A stretch of 8,115 nucleotides of DNA from CAYURH01 sp964447105 (lineage in GTDB: Bacteria > Patescibacteriota > Saccharimonadia > Saccharimonadales > EFPC-124): contig CAYURH010000026.1 in NCBI GenBank assembly GCA_964447105.1, forward strand, positions 1 through 8,115. Reading direction: 5' to 3'. The position numbers were made by a program, and so were the translations under genes. The notes below the pieces were generated by a model, which was not told the origin of the DNA, ran no database searches, and worked only from the letters and a program-made list of their open reading frames with translations. Below, piece after piece: positions 1-5,066 of this stretch; position 1 is the first letter of the stretch; every line of letters starts with the position of its first letter.

Positions 1-13
1 TCACCTGGCTGGT

Positions 14-316
14 TTAGCCGCGATAGCGCAATTTTCTTTTTCCCATCCAGTTCATCACCTCCATCTCTTGCAGACCTGTTTCTTCGCGCACTTCGCGCTC
101 GGCGGTTTCTTTGGCAGTTTCGCCTTCTTCTATGTGGCCTTTAGGAATAGTCCAGCGATCTTTGGCGTCTTGGGTGAGCAACACTTCGAGTTCGTTGGAT
201 TTCTGATTGCGGCGGATTACGACTCCGCCTGCGGTTTGTTCCCGTACTACTTCTTGAATGGCCGGTTTACGGCGCTCAAAATATTTACGGAATCTCTCAA
301 ACTTGGGTACCTGCAT
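14..316 (-). CDS. Short Nudix hydrolase, possibly truncated or frameshifted at its C-terminus
   Basis: A Nudix-fold hydrolase of 100 residues, of a family that cleaves nucleoside diphosphates linked to another group. The Nudix box is complete at residues 60-82: G60, E66, R74, E75, E78, E79, G81, with the metal-binding REVREE core. The preceding strand holds the typical W55-x-I-P-K-G. Only 18 residues follow the box, whereas family members usually run to about 130-150 residues, so the last strands and helix of the fold are missing. The stop lies at 14-16. Reading one base back, as if a base were missing near 17-21, stays open to the window edge and would give YRRLNQPG, but only 13 bases remain, so this is weak. 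The ATG overlaps the end of nusB by 20 bases and is preceded by AGAAGG, suggesting translational coupling. The substrate cannot be told from sequence. Confidence 0.8.
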   Translation of the reverse strand: MQVPKFERFRKYFERRKPAIQEVVREQTAGGVVIRRNQKSNELEVLLTQDAKDRWTIPKGHIEEGETAKETAEREVREETGLQEMEVMNWMGKRKLRYRG

Positions 317-755
317 CGGTCTTACCTTCTATCAGCGTGCGGTAGGCCGTACCGAGCACGCCGTTGACAAACTTCGACGAATTATCAGAGCCAAATGCTT
401 TGGCTAGCTCCACCGCCTCGTTGATCGACACCTTGGGCGGTACTTTATCAGTCAGTTCGGTCAGCTCGTACAGCGACATGCGCAGGATGGTGCGGTCGAT
501 GCGCGCAATTTGGTCGAGTGGCCATTCGGGAGCGATTGGTTGCAATATGACATCAAGTTCGTCGCGCTTCCCGTGCACACCGTGCACCAGTTGCTCGACA
601 AACGATTTATCGTCGATCGTATCTTGATATCGCTCTAGATTGCGTTCGAGTATTTCGCCCAGATCGGCCGATGCGTCGGCGCTGTCTTGACGGAACTCAA
701 ACTCATAGAGCGTTTGTAATGCAATGATACGACCCAAGTGACGATTCGATGCCAT
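297..755 (-). CDS. nusB: Transcription antitermination protein NusB
   Basis: NusB, an all-helical RNA-binding protein that with NusE (ribosomal protein S10) binds boxA in rRNA leaders and supports antitermination during rRNA transcription. The 152-residue product has the expected length. Family signatures are clear: the N-terminal R-x-x-A-L-Q-x-L-Y at residues 9-17, and the conserved C-terminal stretch VPPKVSINEAVELAK followed by FGSDNSSKFVNGVLG at 105-135. The ATG at 753-755 lies 31 bases after the bL32-like stop with no promoter or strong Shine-Dalgarno between, so it is probably read from the upstream gene's transcript. It ends in TGA, which shows that TGA is a stop here. The following Nudix gene begins inside its last codons. 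In many bacteria nusB sits among ribosomal or rRNA-processing genes, so the context fits. Confidence 0.95.
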   Translation of the reverse strand: MASNRHLGRIIALQTLYEFEFRQDSADASADLGEILERNLERYQDTIDDKSFVEQLVHGVHGKRDELDVILQPIAPEWPLDQIARIDRTILRMSLYELTELTDKVPPKVSINEAVELAKAFGSDNSSKFVNGVLGTAYRTLIEGKTDAGTQV

Positions 756-786
756 ACGTTGAAGTTTGTTAAAGTTAGCTTAAATA

Positions 787-960
787 TTACTTAGAAAGCT
801 TTTTGCCACTCTCACGACGAGTGGTGTAGGCTTTAATTTTAGAACCAGCACGCGACAAGCGTGCGTTGACAGCACGTGCCAGTTTAACAACGTGGCTCGA
901 GCGACGCATAGCAGTCTTACGACTTGTTGATTGCCTTTTGGGGGGCTGACCTCCGGCCAT
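787..960 (-). CDS. rpmF: Probable 50S ribosomal protein bL32, Cys-free form
   Basis: A very basic protein of 57 residues, most likely bL32 of the large ribosomal subunit. The N-terminal half, P-P-K-R-x-S-x-S-R-x-x-x-R-R-S-S-H, matches the bL32 pattern PKRKTSKSRRxKRRxH, and the length is normal for bL32. The C-terminal half has none of the four zinc-binding cysteines of many bL32 proteins and is a poor match, so the name rests on the N-terminus, size and context with nusB. The start is ATG at 958-960, giving MAGGQPPK: the AAAGGAG ribosome site at 972-978 is 11 bases upstream. A TTG at 967-969 is only 2 bases from that site and is unlikely. It is first in an operon driven by the promoter at 1005-1033. 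Another small basic ribosomal protein is the main alternative. Confidence 0.6.
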   Translation of the reverse strand: MAGGQPPKRQSTSRKTAMRRSSHVVKLARAVNARLSRAGSKIKAYTTRRESGKKLSK

Positions 961-971
961 ATGAAGCAAGT

Positions 972-978
972 CTCCTTT
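972..978 (-). promoter_or_regulatory. Ribosome binding site of the bL32-like gene
   Basis: AAAGGAG on the minus strand, 11 bases before the ATG at 960. It decides between that ATG and the TTG at 969, which lies too close to it. Confidence 0.75.
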
Positions 979-1004
979 GTTTTATCTGATATAACTTAGG
1001 ATTT

Positions 1005-1033
1005 ATTATATCCGAAAAGCAGCCCTACTTCAA
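1005..1033 (-). promoter_or_regulatory. Sigma-70-type promoter of the bL32-nusB-Nudix operon
   Basis: On the minus strand TTGAAG (1028-1033) and a perfect TATAAT (1005-1010) are separated by exactly 17 bases. Transcription should begin near 998, giving a leader of about 38 bases that contains the AAAGGAG site. It lies just after the stop codon of the YggT-family gene, so the ribosomal operon is expressed independently of that gene. Confidence 0.85.
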
Positions 1034-1042
1034 GCAAAAGTA

Positions 1043-1324
1043 TTACCGCCCGTAGCTCAGCCGTATTAATATGCCGGCGATCGCAGCATACACTACCAGC
1101 GCCACAAGCGTGGACAGTTCGAACACACCTTGCACCACCGCACCGCCGGTGGGCAATGCTGGCTGGCCAAAAATACCTGCAAATGGTGCAACCAACGGGC
1201 TGCTAATGTCGTACGTCCAGGCTACAAAAAACGTCTGTGGATTGGCGCCAAGTATACGGAATATAAACCTCAAACCTACTAATAATTCTATGGCGCCGAA
1301 AATGATGGATACGATTCCGAACAT
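1043..1324 (-). CDS. YggT-family integral membrane protein
   Basis: A small membrane protein of the YggT family, whose members are thought to act in envelope processes or osmotic stress; the exact role is not known. The 93-residue product has two hydrophobic spans, about residues 2-24 and 64-88. Between them is the family signature: L18-R-F-I-F-R-I-L-G-A-N-P, then the aromatic W-x-Y and S-S-P-L-V-x-P-F around 36-48. The start is ATG at 1322-1324. A longer reading from 1360 would put the perfect TATAAT at 1331-1336 inside the coding region and lacks a ribosome site. With the shorter start the mRNA would begin at about the A of the ATG, so it would be leaderless. It is divergent from the GC-rich gene at 1424. 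Confidence 0.8.
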   Translation of the reverse strand: MFGIVSIIFGAIELLVGLRFIFRILGANPQTFFVAWTYDISSPLVAPFAGIFGQPALPTGGAVVQGVFELSTLVALVVYAAIAGILIRLSYGR

Positions 1325-1330
1325 ATTTCT

Positions 1331-1336
1331 ATTATA
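1331..1336 (-). promoter_or_regulatory. -10 box of the YggT-family gene (leaderless start)
   Basis: Perfect TATAAT on the minus strand, six bases before the ATG at 1324, so the predicted first transcribed base is about the A of the start codon. No convincing -35 is seen; TGTCCT occupies the expected place. Confidence 0.65.
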
Positions 1337-1359
1337 CCGCGTGTTGGCAAGACAGGACA

Positions 1360-1388
1360 TTGACGCATCATAGCAGAAATTGTATTAT
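1360..1388 (+). promoter_or_regulatory. Promoter of the GC-rich 160-residue gene
   Basis: TTGACG (1360-1365), 17 bases, then TATTAT (1383-1388). The predicted transcription start near 1395 leaves a leader of about 29 bases that carries GGAGGT. It is arranged back to back with the YggT-family -10 box. Confidence 0.75.
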
Positions 1389-1411
1389 ATAGCGGATCAC
1401 TTGGATGCAAT

Positions 1412-1417
1412 GGAGGT
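1412..1417 (+). promoter_or_regulatory. Ribosome binding site of the GC-rich gene
   Basis: GGAGGT, six bases before the ATG at 1424. It is among the strongest ribosome sites in the window, where several other genes appear to be leaderless. Confidence 0.8.
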
Positions 1418-1423
1418 TTCCCC

Positions 1424-1906
1424 ATGTTCACAGTGCGCTACGTCCAGCTTGTACCCGTAGCAACTGACACTCGGGACAAGTTGTCGCAGCTCGTGATCAA
1501 TCACGCGCTCGCTACGCTAGTGCGGCGACGACTACACACTTCACTCACACCCCCCACCGTCACCGGGCTGATCAACGTGGACGGGGTAGTGCACCCGTTC
1601 TACACGCTGTGCTCGGGTGATGCTGACGCCGCCGTGTGCCCGATCCTGATCGGACACCTCTACGGAGACATACCACGGCTGGACCGGCCGGATACGCTGA
1701 CCGCTCTCAGCTGCTTCTTCACCAGTACGGGCGGGTGGGCGGTAGCACCGGCGATCCTGGAGGGCACACCCGACGATTTCGACATCTTGTCACGTCGTGC
1801 CTGCTCCAACCCCTTCCCGCCGCCCCTCACGCTGGTGAGCCTGATGTGGTCGCGGGGAGTGTTCGGCGAGCTGGTGACGCCACTGGGCGATCACGGCGGG
1901 GTATAA
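1424..1906 (+). CDS. Unrecognised 160-residue protein, GC-rich, probably acquired
   Basis: I do not recognise a family. The product is 160 residues, begins MFTVRYVQLV and shows no signal peptide, convincing membrane span or catalytic motif. It has a single lysine (K19) but many arginines, prolines and threonines. Cysteines lie at 63, 72, 97 and 127. Hand counts of G+C in four rows were 33, 38, 41 and 42 of 60, against 28 and 32 of 60 in two leuS rows, so composition differs from its neighbours. It is a complete expression unit: TTGACG-17-TATTAT promoter, GGAGGT six bases before the ATG, and a 15-bp hairpin eight bases after the TAA. The signals argue that it is expressed; the composition suggests transfer from a GC-rich source, possibly an actinobacterium or its phage, which is inference. 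An overlapping plus-strand reading at 1636-1995 has no ribosome site. Confidence 0.7.
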   Translation: MFTVRYVQLVPVATDTRDKLSQLVINHALATLVRRRLHTSLTPPTVTGLINVDGVVHPFYTLCSGDADAAVCPILIGHLYGDIPRLDRPDTLTALSCFFTSTGGWAVAPAILEGTPDDFDILSRRACSNPFPPPLTLVSLMWSRGVFGELVTPLGDHGGV

Positions 1907-1913
1907 CGCCGAC

Positions 1914-1947
1914 TGCACGGGCGTGGGGCAACCCCCGCGCCCGTGCA
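1914..1947. terminator. 15-bp GC-rich hairpin between convergent genes
   Basis: Arms 1914-1928 and 1933-1947 pair over 15 bp, with one G-U, and a CAAC loop. It fills the 52 bases between the stop of the GC-rich gene (1906) and that of leuS (1959) and would fold from either strand. No U-tract follows on either strand, so it is not a classical intrinsic terminator; U-poor hairpins of this kind are common behind genes of GC-rich bacteria. Confidence 0.65.
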
Positions 1948-1958
1948 TACGAAAGAAT

Positions 1959-4901
1959 TTATACGACGATATTCACCAATTTGCCCGGTACATGAACCAC
2001 TTTTTTGGGTGTACCCGGCACGTACTGTTTGACGCGCTCTTCGGCTAGTGCCGCCTGTTCGACAGTTTGTTGGCTCGCATCTGTGGCTACGGTAATGGTG
2101 GCGCGGACTTTGCCGTTGACCTGCACGGCTATGGTGACAGTGTCGCTGCTGAGTGCTTTTTTATCGAGCACAGGCCAATGACCAACATGTACCGAATCTT
2201 CGTGGCCCAAATCGCGCCACAGCTCTTCGGCAATGTGCGGTGCGAACGGAGCGACCAATTGCGCCAGACATTCCAGCGCGTGTTGCCAACTGGGTTTGTC
2301 GCCCCAGCCATCGCTTGCTTTCACTTTGTAGAGCTCATTGACACACTGCATAAGCGCAGCGATAGCAGTGTTGTAGCGCCGTGCCTCGATGTCGGCAGTG
2401 GCTTTGCGAATGGCCCGATGAATTGATTTGTTGATGGATGGATTGACGGCTTGAGCTTGCGGCGTTTGATCCGCCAAAAACTCTTGTGTCAGCGTCCACA
2501 GCCGTGACAAGAAACGAAATGTACCAGGCACACCCTGCGGGTCCCATCGCGCCCACAGCTCAAGCGGTGCAGCGAACATCAGGTAGGTACGCAGAGCATC
2601 GGCGCCGTAGCCGCTGTCGATGATTTCCAGCGGATCGACGCCGTTGCCTTTGCTTTTGCTAAACATTTTGCCGTCTTGCGCCGTGACTTTGCCGTTGAAC
2701 AGGAACGTTTTGAATGGTTCGGGGTTGGCAAGCAAGCCTTGTTTGTGGAAAAAGCGCGTGACAAACCGAGCATAGATCATGTGAGCGGTGGCGTGATCGG
2801 CGCCGTTGTAAAAATCAATAGGCATCCATTTGTTCGCGACGTCGGGTTCGAATGCATGATTGGTATCGTGCGGGCTGAAATAGCGCAGCATGTACCAACT
2901 ACTACAGATATATGTGTCGAGCGTGTCTGTTTCGCGCTCGCCCATTTTGCCGCACGTGGGGCACGGGACTTTGAGCCATTCGCCGGCGCGAGCCAGGGCG
3001 CTGCGGCCATCGCCGCTAGGTTGAAAATCTTGCAGTTCAGGTAGGATTACTGGCAAATCGCTATCCGGCACCAGCACCGCACCGTGCTCGGGGCAATACA
3101 CAATAGGAATTGGAGCACCCCAATAGCGCTGACGACTCACACTCCAATCGCGCATTTTGTAATTAACTTTGGCATGAGCGGCGCCTTTTTGCACGAGCAT
3201 GTCCAAGATCGCCGGGCGACCAGATTCATAATCCATACCATCGAACTGACCGGAATTGGCGAGGGCAAAATGTTTTTTGTCAGCTTTGATCTCATCGCTG
3301 TAGCTTATGAAGCCGTCAGGTTCGGCCAGTTCGTTGTCTACTAATGCTTTGGCAGCATCTAGATCATGCAGCCAATGCTCCACACCGCCCCCAGTCCGAG
3401 TAATCTCCTGGCGGAGCGTGTCAAAATCAAACCATTCAGGCTCGAAATCTTCGTGGGCCTCGCGGCTATGATCTTGCCGCTGCGACGAATCGATGATTGC
3501 CAAGAAATTTTCTGCAAAACTGCGGCGGTAACTGTCTTTTTTCTCATTGTAATAGTGTGAGTACACAGAATCCATGCGGATCATCCGCACTGCCTCGTAG
3601 CCAGTTTCTTCCCGCAATTCGCGTGCAGCGCATTGTTCGTATGACTCGTCGGCGTTTTTGCCGCCACCTACGAGCCACACAGTGCCGTTAGCATTGCGCA
3701 AGCCCAGATATTTTTGGGTCGCTTTGTCGTAACCAACGACAGCCACGCCCTCAACTCGCGTTTCGCCGGGGTGCGCATCACCAAAATCGCGATATGCCAC
3801 CGGTACTATGGGCAGCCGATACTTTTTGGCAAACTGATTATCCCGTTCGTCGTGCGCCGGCACGGCCATAATGGCACCAGTGCCGTAGCCCATCAGCACG
3901 TAATCGGCCACCCACACCGGGATTTTTTGCCCTGTAGCTGGATTGATAGCAAATAGGCCTTCGATTGGCACACCTGTTTTGTCTTTTTCGGTTTCGCGCT
4001 CCAGATCGGTTTTGCGGCGCGTCGCTTGCACGTAATCATCGATGTCTTGCCCGTTTTCGGCCAGTTCGATCATGCGCGTAACCAGCGTGTGCTCGGGGGC
4101 GATTACCATAAATGTGACGCCGTAAATAGTGTCATGCGCAGTCGTAAACACATCCAGCGTTTCGTCGGCAACGCCCGGGCCGTCTAGTTTGAACGATACA
4201 ATTGCGCCCTCTGAGCGACCAATCCAGTTGCGTTGCGCCCGCTTCACGCTGGGGGTCCAGTCCAGCGAGTTGGTAGCTTCCAATAATTCATCGGCGTAGT
4301 CGGTGATTTTGAAAAACCACTGCTTGACTTCGCGCTGCTGCACAATTGGGTCGTCAGTTGCATCGTGGCGCCAACATTTGCCATCGATCACTTGTTCGTT
4401 GGCCAACAGCGTTTGGCATTTGTCGCACCACCACTGCATGCGGCTGTCTTGGTAGGCTAGACCGGCGCGGAACATTTCGCTAAATATCCACTGCGTCCAT
4501 TTGTAGTACTGCGGTTCGTGGGTGGCGATTTCTTTGGACCAGTCGTTGCTCCAGCCCATGGCTTTGTACTGTTTGTGATAATTAGGGATGATGGTGGCCA
4601 TGGATTGTTGCGGTGATACACCAGCTTTGATGGCGTAGTTTTCAGCCGGCAAGCCAAATGCGTCCCACCCTACCGGATGATAGCTCTCATACCCTTGCTG
4701 GCGTTTAAACCGTGCCATGACATCACTGATGGTGTAGTTCATAGCGTGCCCAATGTGAATACCCGCCCCACTGGGGTAGTTGAACATACTCATAGCGATA
4801 TATTTGGGTTTGTCGCTGGTTAGGTCAGCGCGATATGTTTGGTGTTCGTCCCAGTAGGCTTGCCACTTGGGCTCGATCTCTTGCGGATTGTAGCGTTTCA
4901 T
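1959..4901 (-). CDS. leuS: Leucyl-tRNA synthetase with an inserted Nudix domain
   Basis: LeuRS charges tRNA-Leu with leucine using ATP in the cytoplasm. In order: catalytic HIGH at 49-52; zinc-type Cys at 159, 162 and 176 with H179; editing domain CP1 from about 228, with the threonine-rich loop TTAHDT (253-258) and MGYGTGAIMAVPAHDERD (337-354), whose D351 matches the editing aspartate; an inserted Nudix domain at about 383-515; the return to the synthetase core at SGQFDGM and RDWSVSRQRYWGAPIPI (585-600); a second CPTC at 647-650; the KMSKS-loop equivalent in GKMFSKSKGN (744-753); the anticodon domain; and a C-terminal domain with VQVNGKVRATI. At 980 residues it exceeds the usual 800-880 because of the insertion. 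The leucine-specific insert before KMSKS seen in E. coli is absent. The start is ATG 4901, with GAGGAG five bases upstream. Upstream is an apparent leucine leader peptide. Confidence 0.97.
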   Translation of the reverse strand: MKRYNPQEIEPKWQAYWDEHQTYRADLTSDKPKYIAMSMFNYPSGAGIHIGHAMNYTISDVMARFKRQQGYESYHPVGWDAFGLPAENYAIKAGVSPQQSMATIIPNYHKQYKAMGWSNDWSKEIATHEPQYYKWTQWIFSEMFRAGLAYQDSRMQWWCDKCQTLLANEQVIDGKCWRHDATDDPIVQQREVKQWFFKITDYADELLEATNSLDWTPSVKRAQRNWIGRSEGAIVSFKLDGPGVADETLDVFTTAHDTIYGVTFMVIAPEHTLVTRMIELAENGQDIDDYVQATRRKTDLERETEKDKTGVPIEGLFAINPATGQKIPVWVADYVLMGYGTGAIMAVPAHDERDNQFAKKYRLPIVPVAYRDFGDAHPGETRVEGVAVVGYDKATQKYLGLRNANGTVWLVGGGKNADESYEQCAARELREETGYEAVRMIRMDSVYSHYYNEKKDSYRRSFAENFLAIIDSSQRQDHSREAHEDFEPEWFDFDTLRQEITRTGGGVEHWLHDLDAAKALVDNELAEPDGFISYSDEIKADKKHFALANSGQFDGMDYESGRPAILDMLVQKGAAHAKVNYKMRDWSVSRQRYWGAPIPIVYCPEHGAVLVPDSDLPVILPELQDFQPSGDGRSALARAGEWLKVPCPTCGKMGERETDTLDTYICSSWYMLRYFSPHDTNHAFEPDVANKWMPIDFYNGADHATAHMIYARFVTRFFHKQGLLANPEPFKTFLFNGKVTAQDGKMFSKSKGNGVDPLEIIDSGYGADALRTYLMFAAPLELWARWDPQGVPGTFRFLSRLWTLTQEFLADQTPQAQAVNPSINKSIHRAIRKATADIEARRYNTAIAALMQCVNELYKVKASDGWGDKPSWQHALECLAQLVAPFAPHIAEELWRDLGHEDSVHVGHWPVLDKKALSSDTVTIAVQVNGKVRATITVATDASQQTVEQAALAEERVKQYVPGTPKKVVHVPGKLVNIVV
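3357..3755 (-). other. Nudix domain inserted in LeuRS
   Basis: Residues of about 383-515 of LeuRS form an intact Nudix module. The box at 413-435 is perfect: G413, E419, R427, E428, L429, E431, E432, G434, Y435. It is preceded by a strand ending T-V-W-L-V-G-G-G and followed by further strands and the D-F-E-P-E-W-F-D segment typical of Nudix C-terminal halves. In E. coli LeuRS about 19 residues link the equivalent flanks; here about 180 do. The reading frame is continuous on both sides. A sampled row inside it has 27 of 60 G+C, like the rest of leuS, so the insertion is probably old. Confidence 0.9.
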
Positions 4902-4906
4902 AATAA

Positions 4907-4912
4907 CTCCTC
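4907..4912 (-). promoter_or_regulatory. Ribosome binding site of leuS
   Basis: GAGGAG five bases before the ATG. It is exactly complementary to the CUCCUC repeat formed by the leucine codons of the upstream leader ORF (4959-4967), so it could be masked by pairing with them. Confidence 0.8.
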
Positions 4913-4947
4913 AGGTTTGACGTGTTTTGCTGCGATACGAAAAGTAG

Positions 4948-4967
4948 CTCCCCTAGGGGAGGAGGAG
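4948..4967 (-). promoter_or_regulatory. Leader hairpin of leuS, candidate attenuator
   Basis: In the leuS mRNA the run CUCCUCCUCCCC (4967-4956) can pair with GGGGAG (4953-4948); the core CTCCCCTAGGGGAG at 4948-4961 is a perfect 14-base palindrome. Shifted registers, CUCCUC with GGGGAG including one G-U, allow loops of 5 or 8 bases. CUAC and then UUUU follow, so it resembles a weak intrinsic terminator. Its 5' arm is made of the three Leu codons of the leader ORF, and its centre is that ORF's UAG. A stalled ribosome there would block the hairpin. A protein operator is the alternative reading of the palindrome. Confidence 0.55.
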
Positions 4968-5000
4968 AATCTGCAGACCAAAACCAACGCGACTATGCAT
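4953..5000 (-). CDS. Putative leucine-rich leader peptide of leuS
   Basis: A 15-codon ORF between the leuS promoter and leuS, encoding MHSRVGFGLQILLLP and ending in TAG. Four of 15 residues are leucine, including three consecutive CTC codons just before Pro and the stop. Its ATG lies ten bases after the -10 box TATACT, the same distance as in murF, so it would start a nearly leaderless message, as several genes here do. The Leu codons form the 5' arm of the leader hairpin and are complementary to the leuS ribosome site. Known leader peptides of amino-acid operons (leuL type) work by ribosome stalling at codons for the regulated amino acid; by analogy, low charged tRNA-Leu would raise leuS expression. 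Seen: ORF, codons and pairing. Inferred: translation and control. Confidence 0.6.
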   Translation of the reverse strand: MHSRVGFGLQILLLP

Positions 5001-5010
5001 CTTGGCGATA

Positions 5011-5039
5011 AGTATAACAGAGGTTAGGGGTCGTATCAA
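5011..5039 (-). promoter_or_regulatory. Promoter of the leader peptide and leuS
   Basis: On the minus strand TTGATA (5034-5039), 17 bases, TATACT (5011-5016), with TG one base before the -10 box, an extended -10. Transcription should start near 5003-5004, a few bases before the leader ATG at 5000 and about 100 bases before leuS. Its -35 region abuts the promoter region of the divergent Nudix gene. Confidence 0.85.
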
Positions 5040-5051
5040 ATCTGTTTAGGT

Positions 5052-5057
5052 TATAAT
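5052..5057 (+). promoter_or_regulatory. -10 box of the stand-alone Nudix gene
   Basis: Perfect TATAAT, nine bases before the ATG at 5067; the predicted first base is about 5064, leaving a leader of only about 3 bases. No good -35 is seen and no Shine-Dalgarno fits in between. Confidence 0.65.
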
Positions 5058-5066
5058 CATAATGAC

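Noticed and set aside
297..299. Recoded UGA, as in some CPR lineages
   Set aside because: TGA ends nusB just where the family ends and tryptophans are encoded by TGG, so UGA acts as a stop.
1043..1360. Longer YggT-family start at 1360
   Set aside because: The extra 12 residues are polar and span the perfect TATAAT; no ribosome site precedes 1360.
1636..1995. Second plus-strand open frame of 119 codons overlapping the GC-rich gene
   Set aside because: No ribosome site, Arg/Pro/Gly/Thr-rich composition typical of a GC-rich shadow frame, and it runs through the hairpin into the end of leuS.
4902..5004. T-box riboswitch in the leuS leader
   Set aside because: The leader is only about 100 bases and shows no AGGGUGGNACCGCG-like T-box sequence or specifier arrangement; the Leu-rich ORF explains it better.
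5021..5053. AGGTTA repeated at 5021-5026 and 5048-5053, and TATAAC/GTTATA facing copies, as an operator
   Set aside because: Six-base matches in an AT-rich promoter region; the facing copies come largely from the two -10 boxes.
5062..5064. ATG at 5062 as start of the stand-alone Nudix gene
   Set aside because: It is out of frame with the Nudix box and reaches a stop after 11 codons.
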